From Stenotrophomonas sp. SAU14A_NAIMI4_5 (lineage in GTDB: Bacteria; Pseudomonadota; Gammaproteobacteria; Xanthomonadales; Xanthomonadaceae): a stretch of DNA of 64,000 nucleotides. The notes below the pieces were generated by a model, which did not search any database, had not been told where the DNA came from, and was given only the letters and a program-made list of their open reading frames with translations. This document shows, one piece after another, positions 56,801-63,226 of the stretch (within the stretch, counting starts at the first letter, position 1; each line of letters starts with the position of its first letter). The DNA lies in contig NZ_CP026003.1 in NCBI RefSeq assembly GCF_003086795.1, forward strand, positions 19,430 through 83,429, read 5' to 3'. The translations under genes were made by a program, and so were the position numbers.

Positions 56801-57710
56801 CCTGGGCCGGCAGCAGGACTGGTACCCGAAGCTCACCGCCGAGGCCGACGCCGGCAAGACCGGCTTCGCCAGCCTGATGGCCTGGCAGGCCAGCGGCGAT
56901 ACGAAGTACATCGACGCGCTGCACGCCGACGGCCTGCAGGCCAAGGTGCAGCGCGCCTACATGAACACCGAGGGCCACTGGTGGTCCGACCGCGTGGAAG
57001 CGCCCAGCGAGTTCCTGCAGCGCGCGCGCCTGGGTGGCATCGCACTGAAGCGCAACCAGAGCTGGCCCGGCCACACGGTCAGCTGGCGCTTCGACCGCGA
57101 CGGTGCTGCCGAGCAGGTTGCCCTGCTGGTGCACGCGCCCTCGCGCGAACGCTTCACCGTGACCAGCCATAACCTGGGCACGCGCACCATCGCCGCCGAC
57201 ATGACCGGCTGGAACGTAGCCAGTGGCACCTGGCGCGTGCGCAGCGGCGTGGACGCCGATGGTGATGGCCGCATCGACGGCACCGCCGCCGAACGCAGCG
57301 TGCAGCTGGAAACCAGCGCCTCGGTACCGATGCAGTTCCGCCCGGGCCGCACCGAGGTGTTCGAGTTCGAGCGGATCAGCGCTGGCACGCCAGTGGAGAC
57401 CCGCGCGGACCTGGGCATTGGCCGTGGCGATGTGCGGGTGGATGGCCGCCAGGTGCACGTGACCGTGCACAGCCTGGGCCATGCCGGCAGCGGCGTGGGC
57501 GTGGCGGTGCTGGAGGATGCGCGTGGCCGCGAGATCGCCCGCACCGAGGTGCCGGCCATGGCCGCACCGGTGGATCTGCAGCCGAAGACGGTGGTGGTGT
57601 CGCTGCCGCTGCCAGCGGGTGACCGCAGTGCCCTGCGCGTGCGCGTGGCGCTGGCCGATGGCGGCGAGGAAGTGACCCGGTTGAACAACGTGGCCGACGT
57701 GCCGCGTTGA
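53892..57710 (+). CDS. Large secreted LamG-domain protein with predicted alpha-toroid, likely glycan-degrading
   Basis: A 1272-residue exported protein (signal peptide to about residue 31). Residues 35-215 form a LamG/concanavalin-like domain (RGTLAFDWRPRYAVGEAPF, WLHLAFAWDEDQGVRLFVDG). The middle has beta-rich modules, then a helical region from about 610 to 1040 resembling an (alpha/alpha) toroid, with YGDFGGGISDDSDLTQQWPG, ELHSYEEGINTNSAMLY and HTFWAAWRWTGDAKYLQAL. The C-terminus looks like a CARDB-type adhesion module. I do not recognise a CAZy family. Its place after two receptors and beside uronate and acetylesterase genes suggests a polysaccharide lyase or glycosidase. Confidence 0.75.
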   Translation: MHRTASVLPRPRRRLLVAALSLATALPALAAPSPTLLFHVDANQGLTAVTAQGEAVPNFRDKAAVVDDGARGKAIQWEDDGVLAWDAPGNIQAQRGTLAFDWRPRYAVGEAPFVIFRVGYADHSSWDMAWLRIDWNGHGFDAFVTDANLARSRVSFRMDTPPRPEQWLHLAFAWDEDQGVRLFVDGREVARAQATGDYDAALDQLGLAGRVMAPYQVQSRYNFLRGSDFQHIRVYDRMLDAPAVQALAGGKAPASAVAPASDERAWRHRFGWEGAAPPALASAGTRIRKIEFADTRDHKAWMWKATDGIAETTWPGVYNRSRLPGRNDYFQLPDWNTYVESGQHLDLTLPAGETVNRMEIRGAAFGSLAHGPDAEHATEVLATRPRGVVRSVQDIPAQQGGVLRFSNVEQETPIQEVWAYNVSEGAEPEGTVKQTYVIDSQALPDYTNLDALRHYIDGRFPAAERSTVMALPKGAGSRRRGADSLPTQPRPIVHVLIPSGVGDAPANQPLIRSWAYSWENMHDGLDGVAIDLPALDLPATHDGLIPLNLRIKDPIWPARDMIDVSVSVQPGQKRTLWLDLRDRILTPDSLWLSIASAAPGFDAAALDGAQIRLVFKPRAEALKEHVADRFNQVRDNWGFLVEEHTTSKRQRLYARVYADLSDLLRVDPDHELGRLYWNYISYNSQGRPPYTAPAVPKGMPAWAFNQVQDLAQVRQFVDWWIDERQVAYGDFGGGISDDSDLTQQWPGLALMGVQPDRLNASLTALSDAVYRNGMFSNGLSTIETDELHSYEEGINTNSAMLYLNWGDPLTVERLMETVKAFDERIILRNPQGNLLFSSNWFGGNKVYREPNWQWQKPYSFPVLHPAFLLGQYNADPTGRKLVIGLADGYLAHAGTDEKGRFTLPNEINWATGATRGGELNNGSGGGDTMHTFWAAWRWTGDAKYLQALDYRVARGGPGALANLGENYVDVLGRQQDWYPKLTAEADAGKTGFASLMAWQASGDTKYIDALHADGLQAKVQRAYMNTEGHWWSDRVEAPSEFLQRARLGGIALKRNQSWPGHTVSWRFDRDGAAEQVALLVHAPSRERFTVTSHNLGTRTIAADMTGWNVASGTWRVRSGVDADGDGRIDGTAAERSVQLETSASVPMQFRPGRTEVFEFERISAGTPVETRADLGIGRGDVRVDGRQVHVTVHSLGHAGSGVGVAVLEDARGREIARTEVPAMAAPVDLQPKTVVVSLPLPAGDRSALRVRVALADGGEEVTRLNNVADVPR

Positions 57711-57932
57711 TGGGAGGCACGGACGCAGCAACGCCCTGGCGTTGAACAACGTGGCCGACGTACTGCGTTGAGGAGGCGCACGGATGCGGCAACGCCCGGC
57801 GTTCGTAGAGTCGAGCTTGCTCGACTGCTCTTCGCATGGCACCAACAGCAGTCGAGCAAGCTCGACTCTACGAAGCGGCGCAGCGCCCAGCCGGTTGAAC
57901 AACGTGGCCGACGTGCCGCGTTGATGGGAGGC
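57679..57932. repeat. Triplicated 3' end of the LamG gene
   Basis: The last codons and stop of the gene (GTTGAACAACGTGGCCGACG followed by TGCCGCGTTGATGGGAGGC) recur at 57741-57778 and again at 57892-57932 with few changes; the original is at 57679-57717. A REP doublet lies between the second and third copies. Confidence 0.85.
57805..57871. repeat. REP doublet, AGTCGAGCTTGCTCGACT type
   Basis: GTAGAGTCGAGCTTGCTCGA and its inverted copy around the loop CTCTTCGCATGGCACCAAC. It is set between copies of the duplicated LamG gene end. Confidence 0.9.
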
Positions 57933-57934
57933 GG

Positions 57935-57961
57935 CGCCGCCGGGCATGGCCCGGCGCTACC
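57935..57961. repeat. REP unit, GCCGGGC type
   Basis: GCCGCCGGGCATGGCCCGGC followed by GCTACC, the complement-side version of the GTAGCGCCGGGC family, immediately before the convergent cupin gene end. Confidence 0.8.
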
Positions 57962-57976
57962 TGGGGCGTGGCGCGG

Positions 57977-58564
57977 TCAGGCCGCGTCGGTCTCCATCAT
58001 CTTCACCCGGCGCTGGTACCAGCCATCGGCGAGTGGATCGAACACGGCGCTGCGTTCCATCACCCCCTGGTACACATGCACCGACACTGCCACGTCGGTA
58101 TCGCTGGCGTTGCGCAGCGTGTGGTACTCGTGCGGCGGGATCAGGCTGCCGGCGCTGCCGCGGTAGCCGTACAGGGCTTCCTGCGCGGCGAAGCGGTGGC
58201 GGTCGCCCTGCCGTTCCAGCAGCGCATACGGGGTGACAATCAGCTCGCCCTGCCAGACGCCTTCCACGCACCACATCGCATCGTGGTCGTGCAGCGGCGT
58301 GCCCTGCCCCGGGCCCCAGCACATGGCGATGACGCTGTAGCCCAGGGTGGGGCTGCGGTGCAGTTCGCGGCGTGCGTAGTGGCCGTCCACCGGACGGCGC
58401 ACGCATGGCGGCAGTTCGATGAGCGGATCGATGATGGCCTCGCGCAGCACCTTCTGCAGGGCGTGGGTGATCAGCGCCGGATCCGCCAGGCAGACCGCGC
58501 CGTCGATGGCCGCCAGCAGGCGATCCCGGCCCGTGAACGGCAGTGGTGTGAACGTCGCTCCCAT
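57977..58564 (-). CDS. Cysteine dioxygenase-family cupin protein
   Basis: A 195-residue cupin of the type I cysteine dioxygenase family. Iron ligands are visible in PLHDHDAMWC (two His, with a Cys at the position of the Cys-Tyr crosslink in the mammalian enzyme) and in PPHEYHTLRN (third His). It probably oxidises cysteine or a 3-mercapto acid with O2 in the cytoplasm. It does not obviously belong to the glycan locus. The start is 120 nt from the end of the next gene, in an A/T-richer gap that probably holds its promoter. Confidence 0.82.
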   Translation of the reverse strand: MGATFTPLPFTGRDRLLAAIDGAVCLADPALITHALQKVLREAIIDPLIELPPCVRRPVDGHYARRELHRSPTLGYSVIAMCWGPGQGTPLHDHDAMWCVEGVWQGELIVTPYALLERQGDRHRFAAQEALYGYRGSAGSLIPPHEYHTLRNASDTDVAVSVHVYQGVMERSAVFDPLADGWYQRRVKMMETDAA

Positions 58565-58683
58565 GTCGGCCAGTCTAGGCGAGCCGGGTTAACAGAATGT
58601 TTTCAGACCTTCATCTTTTCTAGATAATGCGAATTGCGACAACGTTAGGCGCAATTAGATGCAATTAAGCGATATTGCCGCCA

Positions 58684-59541
58684 TCATGGCAGCAGCAGTG
58701 CGCGCAGCTCCGGCACCTCGCGCGCCAGTTCCGTGGCCACCAGGGTGGCGAACACCCGTGCGCCCTCGTCGCCCAGATGGGTGTAATCGAAGGCCTGCTT
58801 GGCCTGCCCCATCGGTTCCAGCGCGGCGTTCTGCACCGAAGCTGGCGCGCCGGCCAGGGACGGGCTGGCGCCGACCGTGCTGCCGCCCAGGGCGCTGGCC
58901 ACCTGCGCCTGCGTGGCGGGTGCCTGCGCAAGCCGCATCGCCGCCACCGGCCCCAGCGCCTGCACCAGGGCGCGGCTGCGGCCATGCAGATCCACCAGCG
59001 GCACCTGCAGTTCGCGCGCCACCGCACGCACGCTGTCGGCCCACGGTGCCAGGTCGTCCACCAGCACACCATCGGCGAACTGGCGTCGGGTCAGGGGGGT
59101 CAGCAGCACCGGTTTGGCGCCGGCCGCGCGTACCTGCTGCACATAGCGGCGCAGGTTGTCGGGGAACTCATGCTGCAGGTCGGTCGAGCGCCCCGGCTTG
59201 CCAGGCTGGTCGTTGTGGCCGAACTGGATCAGCACCCAGGTGGCGGCGTAGCCCGGCGTGCGCATCTCCGCCTCGACCAGCGCCCACGAACCCTCGGCGC
59301 GATAGTTGTAGGTGCTGCGGCCACCGCGCGCCAGGTTCAGGCAGGCGGCGAACGAGGTCACGTGGTCGGCGCAGAAGGCCGGGCCCCAGCCGCCCTGCAC
59401 GGCGGTGGTGGAATCGCCGACCAGCACGATCTTGCTGGCGCGGATCGGCGTGGGTGCCGGGCGGTCGCTGATCGACGGGTCGACCGCGGCGTGGGCCGCG
59501 CCGGCCACGGCCAGGGCAAACAGGACAGGCAGCAGGCGCAT
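58684..59541 (-). CDS. Rhamnogalacturonan acetylesterase-like SGNH hydrolase (CE12 type)
   Basis: A 285-residue secreted hydrolase with a signal peptide (MRLLPVLFALAVAGAAHA). It shows the SGNH blocks of the RhgT/YesT group: block I KIVLVGDSTTAVQGGWG (nucleophile Ser), block II LNLARGGRST, block III LIQFGHNDQPGKPGRSTDLQ and block V FDYTHLGDEGA (catalytic Asp and His). It would remove acetyl groups from rhamnogalacturonan in the periplasm. It is the third gene of a tight esterase operon, starting 1 nt after the preceding stop. Substrate is inferred from the family and context. Confidence 0.85.
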   Translation of the reverse strand: MRLLPVLFALAVAGAAHAAVDPSISDRPAPTPIRASKIVLVGDSTTAVQGGWGPAFCADHVTSFAACLNLARGGRSTYNYRAEGSWALVEAEMRTPGYAATWVLIQFGHNDQPGKPGRSTDLQHEFPDNLRRYVQQVRAAGAKPVLLTPLTRRQFADGVLVDDLAPWADSVRAVARELQVPLVDLHGRSRALVQALGPVAAMRLAQAPATQAQVASALGGSTVGASPSLAGAPASVQNAALEPMGQAKQAFDYTHLGDEGARVFATLVATELAREVPELRALLLP

Positions 59542-59542
59542 C

Positions 59543-61168
59543 TCAGGCAGTACCTCGTTGCAGGAAGGGGACGCGCTGGTAGAGCTCGCGCTCGCCACCG
59601 CGCGGGTCGTCGGCGCCGCGGCTGCGCACGTCGAACAGCATCGTGCGCCGCTGCGGCAGGGTGTACGGCGCCCAGTCCGCCAGCCCGGCATGATTGGGGT
59701 CGCCGTGGCGGGCGAAGGCGATCAGCGCGTCGCTCATGGTCGCCGCCAGTGCACGTGCGTCTTCGCCACCGCCGGTGCGCGCCGTGGGCAGGCCGGCGTT
59801 GTCGAACACCAGCGGGATGTCCAAGGTGTGGAAGGCGCGCAGGCGTCCCTCTTCCACCGGCGAGGGCCAGTCGAGCTGGTAGGACCAGGTCGGCGCCGCC
59901 GCGGCCGGCTGCCGCGCACGCGCTTCCAGTTCCTCCACCGCGCCACGCCAGGAGCGCCCGGCAGTGGTGGCCGCGAAGAACACCTCCGACGCCGTGTAGT
60001 GCGGATACAGGCGGCGGTAGTGCTCGATCACCACCGACGGCAGCAGGTCGACGAACTGCTGTTTTTCCAGCTGCGCCGGCAGGGTGTTCCAGTCCAGCGC
60101 GAAGTTGCCCGGGTCGTTGCCGAGGAAGGCGCGGGTTTCATCGTGGGTGTTGCCGATCACCATCGGGATGGCGGCCGACTGTGCCGGTGCCTGTGGCCAG
60201 AAAGGATGCACCGGCAGCACCACCTCGTCCAGCACCGGCCCGAAGTACAGCGCGGTGTCCTCCACCCGCGACGGATCGCGGGCACGGGTGGCGGCCAGCA
60301 GATCGGCGGCCGGCAGGCGCAGCAGCGCGGCCAGGTCCGGCGCGTGCACCGCCTCCATCGCCACCGCCGCGCGCTGTGCGGCCGCGCGTGGGCCGGCGGC
60401 GGTGACCTGCTGGCCGCTCATCGTCCACGCCCGCTGGAACAGGCCGCGTGCGGCCGGCATCGCCATCAGCGTGGCGATCTTGGCGCCGCCGCCGGACTGG
60501 CCGAACACGGTGATGTTGCCCGGGTCGCCGCCGAAGGTCGTGGCGTGCTCGCGCACCCACTGCAGCGCCTGCACCAAGTCCAGCTGGCCGGCATTGCCGG
60601 ACGCGGCGTAGCGGGGGTCGCCCAGCGCGCCCAGGTACAGGTAGCCGAAGGTGTTCAGGCGATGGTTGAGGGTGACCACCACCACGTCGCCGCGCCGGCA
60701 CAGCGCGCTGCCGTCGTACAGCGGGTCGCTGCCGGAGCCGTTGTTGAAGCCGCCGCCATGGATGTAGACCAGCACCGGCCGCCGCGCGCGCGCATCCAGC
60801 GCCGGCGTCCACACGTTGAGGAACAGGCAGTCCTCGCTGCCGGGGCCTTCGGCGCCCCCCTGCGCTGCCGCCGCGCCGTACTCCAGCGCGTCGGCGATGC
60901 CGCGCCAGGCCGCTTCGGGCCGCGGCGGCTGGAAGCGGTAGGCGGCCGTGTCCGCGCCGTAGCGCAGGCCGCGGAACACCAGCACGCCCTGTTCGCGCTG
61001 GCCGCGCACCCGCCCGCCACGCACCCGTGCCAGCACCTGGGCGTCATCGCGCGGGCCGGGTGCCGCCAGCGCGGCCGGCAGTGCCGCCACGGTGGCCGTG
61101 GCCAGTGCCCAGCGCGCGCTGTCGCGCAGGAAACGGCGGCGCTGCAGATCGTTCGGCGCGGTGTTCAT
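59543..61168 (-). CDS. Type-B carboxylesterase
   Basis: A 541-residue carboxylesterase. A twin-arginine-like signal (LQRRRFLRDSARWALATATV) precedes the catalytic domain: GLRYGADTAAYRFQPP, EDCLFLNVWTP, oxyanion YIHGGGFNNGSG, nucleophile elbow VFGQSGGGAK (Ser about 222), acidic NTHDETRAF and the catalytic His in IAFARHGDPNHAG. Its role with the SGNH acetylesterase and the other hydrolase suggests removal of ester groups from a decorated polysaccharide. The start overlaps the upstream hydrolase stop as ATGA. Confidence 0.9.
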   Translation of the reverse strand: MNTAPNDLQRRRFLRDSARWALATATVAALPAALAAPGPRDDAQVLARVRGGRVRGQREQGVLVFRGLRYGADTAAYRFQPPRPEAAWRGIADALEYGAAAAQGGAEGPGSEDCLFLNVWTPALDARARRPVLVYIHGGGFNNGSGSDPLYDGSALCRRGDVVVVTLNHRLNTFGYLYLGALGDPRYAASGNAGQLDLVQALQWVREHATTFGGDPGNITVFGQSGGGAKIATLMAMPAARGLFQRAWTMSGQQVTAAGPRAAAQRAAVAMEAVHAPDLAALLRLPAADLLAATRARDPSRVEDTALYFGPVLDEVVLPVHPFWPQAPAQSAAIPMVIGNTHDETRAFLGNDPGNFALDWNTLPAQLEKQQFVDLLPSVVIEHYRRLYPHYTASEVFFAATTAGRSWRGAVEELEARARQPAAAAPTWSYQLDWPSPVEEGRLRAFHTLDIPLVFDNAGLPTARTGGGEDARALAATMSDALIAFARHGDPNHAGLADWAPYTLPQRRTMLFDVRSRGADDPRGGERELYQRVPFLQRGTA

Positions 61169-62202
61169 CGGCTACCCCGGGGTCGGATCCCCTCGCCAGA
61201 GGAGAGGGGCTCTGACCCCACCCCCGTCTCACCCGCAGCTGCCAGCCACGCCTCCGCCAGCAGCGGCCACACCGCCAGCGTCGACCCCGCCGGCACGCGC
61301 ATCCCGAAACCATGCCCACCGTGGGCGAACAGGTGCAGCTCGTGCTCGACCCCGGCGTCGGCCAGTGCCGCAGCCATCAGCTCGCTGTTGTGCACGCTCA
61401 CCACGCGGTCGTCGTTGGCGTGGATCAGCAGGGTCGGCGGCATGTCCGCGCGCACCTGCTGCTGCATCGAGTACTGCGCGGCCAGCGCCGCATCGGGGTG
61501 CTCGCCGAGCAGGCGCCCGCGCGAGCCACTGTGCGCATGCGCGCCCATGTCGATGACCGGATAGACCAGCACCGCGCGCGCCGGGCGCGCGCTCAGCCGG
61601 TCGATGGCATCGCGTGCCGGGTACACCGCGGTATCGAAACCAGTGGCGAGACGCGCGGCGACATGGCCGCCAGCGGAAAAGCCCATCACCGAGACGCTGC
61701 CGGCATCCAGACCGCGCCGCGCGGCCTGCCCGCGCACCACCCGCAGCGCGCGCTGCGCGTCGGCCAGCGCGGCCTGGCGGTCGCGGCCGGGCTGCGGCAG
61801 GCGGTAGCGCAGCACGAACAGGGTGTAGCCGGCGCGGTCCACCCATTCCGGCACCAGCGCACTGTCTTCCTTGTCGATCACCACGCGCTGGTAGCCGCCG
61901 CCGGGGATGACCAGCAGCGCGCGCCCGTTCGGCCGTGCCGGTGCATGCACCAGCAGGTAGGGCGCATCGACCTGGTCGACGTAGCGGTCGGGGTGGGCCG
62001 GGTCGCTGCTGCGCTCGACCACCCGCGCCGGCCGCGCCGGGCCCTGCTCGCCGGGAACCTGGCCGTCCGGCCACAGGGCGATCCGCTCGCCAGCCAGCTC
62101 CTGGCCGGGGCGTTCGTTGTCGCGCGGCGGCGCGGCGGTGGAGGTCAACGGCAGGGCCAGCAACAGCCCGCACAACAACAGCACGACAGGACGCAGACGC
62201 AT
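61165..62202 (-). CDS. Secreted alpha/beta hydrolase (acetylxylan-esterase-like)
   Basis: A 345-residue exported esterase with a signal peptide (MRLRPVVLLLCGLLLALPLTSTAAP). It has LLVIPGGGYQRVVIDKEDSAL (oxyanion HGGG-type loop), the nucleophile SVSVMGFSAGGHVAARLA, Asp in LLIHANDDRVV and His in HLFAHGGHGFGM. This is the pattern of AXE/BD-FAE-type deacetylases. It is the first gene of the three-esterase operon. Its C-terminal 15 or so residues before GSR are encoded by a palindromic repeat at 61179-61219, so the native end has probably been replaced. Confidence 0.88.
   Translation of the reverse strand: MRLRPVVLLLCGLLLALPLTSTAAPPRDNERPGQELAGERIALWPDGQVPGEQGPARPARVVERSSDPAHPDRYVDQVDAPYLLVHAPARPNGRALLVIPGGGYQRVVIDKEDSALVPEWVDRAGYTLFVLRYRLPQPGRDRQAALADAQRALRVVRGQAARRGLDAGSVSVMGFSAGGHVAARLATGFDTAVYPARDAIDRLSARPARAVLVYPVIDMGAHAHSGSRGRLLGEHPDAALAAQYSMQQQVRADMPPTLLIHANDDRVVSVHNSELMAAALADAGVEHELHLFAHGGHGFGMRVPAGSTLAVWPLLAEAWLAAAGETGVGSEPLSSGEGIRPRGSR
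61179..61219. repeat. Palindromic repeat inside the hydrolase C-terminus
   Basis: GGGGTCGGATCCCCTCGCCA and GAGGAGAGGGGCTCTGACCC form a hairpin of the same family as 40703-40749. Here it lies inside a coding region and codes for the residues GSEPLSSGEGIRPR. Confidence 0.8.
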
Positions 62203-62284
62203 GGCAGGCAACGGCTCCGGCAGGACGGGGACAGGGTGCCTGGTGCATCCGGTGGCAGCACGTGATGCGCTGCGGCTTGCACGA

Positions 62285-62300
62285 TGACACCGGTTTACCA
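62285..62300. promoter_or_regulatory. Putative operator between divergent esterase and hydratase units
   Basis: TGACACCGGTTTACCA has the same first half (TGACACCG) as the complement of the operators before the two receptors (TGACACCGCTGGTCA). It lies between the divergent starts at 62202 and 62359, a position able to control both units. Match is partial, so this is tentative. Confidence 0.4.
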
Positions 62301-62358
62301 TATACACCTCCTGCAGACGCTGTCGATGGGCAGTGCAACAAACACAGGGAGACCGTTC

Positions 62359-63186
62359 TTGAGCAACGAACACGGCACACATGGGCAGACGCCGCCGCCG
62401 GACGATGCGGCCGCGATCGCCCAGGCCTTCACCACCGCCCGCCGCGCCGGGCAGTCATTGGCCGCATTCCCGGGCACCATCCCGGACACCCTGGTGGGTG
62501 CCTACCAGGTGCAGGACCTGGCCATCGCCGCCTGGGATGACCGCGTGGTCGGCTGGAAAGTGGGCTACATCGCCGCCGAGCGCCGTGATGTCTCCGCGGA
62601 TGACCGCCTGCTGGGCCCGGTTTTCTCTCGTCAACTGAAAAATGCTACCGGTGGAACAACGGACATTCCGGTGTTCGTCGGCGGCTTTGCCGCGGTCGAA
62701 GCGGAGTACGTGCTGGAGCTGTTGGAGGACGCTCCGGCCGGACAACTGCACTGGTCGCCGGAACAGGCTGAAGCCCTGCCCGCGCGCCTGTACATCGGCG
62801 TGGAAGTGGCCAGCAGCCCGCTGGCCACCATCAACGAACTCGGCCCGCGCGTGGTGGTGTCCGATTTCGGCAACAACAACGGCCTGGTGCTGGGGCCGGA
62901 GATCGTCGACTGGACCGCACGCGACGAAACCTCGCTGCGTGCCGAGACGCTGATCGAAGGCGAAGTGGTCGGCACCGGTGGTGCGACGCGCCTGCCGGGT
63001 GGCCTGCGCGCCGCCTATGCGTTCGCGCTGTCCCGTTCGGCGCTGCGTGGCCGGCCGCTGCGCAAGGGCGACCTGATCGCCACCGGCAACGCCACCGGCA
63101 TCCATGACATCACCGCCGGGCAGACCGCGCTGGTGCGTTTCGCCGGCTTCGGCGACATTGCCTGCCGGGCCGTGCCAGCGGGATGA
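62359..63186 (+). CDS. 2-keto-4-pentenoate hydratase / FAH-family enzyme
   Basis: A 275-residue protein of the hydratase-decarboxylase (MhpD-like) fold. It has VGAYQVQDLAIAAWDDRVVGWKVGYIA, the metal-site residues in FAAVEAEYVLEL, YIGVEVASSPLATINELG and LRKGDLIATGNATGIHDITAGQ. A TTG at 62359 has GGGAGA seven nt ahead and is my choice of start; ATG 62326 in the same frame is the alternative. In this locus it may act on an unsaturated or keto sugar acid rather than an aromatic product. The TRAP binding-protein gene follows 40 nt on. Confidence 0.78.
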   Translation: MSNEHGTHGQTPPPDDAAAIAQAFTTARRAGQSLAAFPGTIPDTLVGAYQVQDLAIAAWDDRVVGWKVGYIAAERRDVSADDRLLGPVFSRQLKNATGGTTDIPVFVGGFAAVEAEYVLELLEDAPAGQLHWSPEQAEALPARLYIGVEVASSPLATINELGPRVVVSDFGNNNGLVLGPEIVDWTARDETSLRAETLIEGEVVGTGGATRLPGGLRAAYAFALSRSALRGRPLRKGDLIATGNATGIHDITAGQTALVRFAGFGDIACRAVPAG

Positions 63187-63226
63187 CCGCCGGCCAGCCC
63201 TGGTGAACACGCGCGGGAGGGCGCAG

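Noticed and set aside
53751..57947. A 1398-codon minus-strand open frame opposite the LamG gene
   Set aside because: Very long antisense frames are common in high-GC genes. The sense strand has a signal peptide, domain patterns and good context; the antisense product has none.
58565..58683. A small RNA or riboswitch in the A/T-rich gap before the cupin gene
   Set aside because: No conserved riboswitch pattern or strong terminator hairpin was seen; it is more simply a promoter region.
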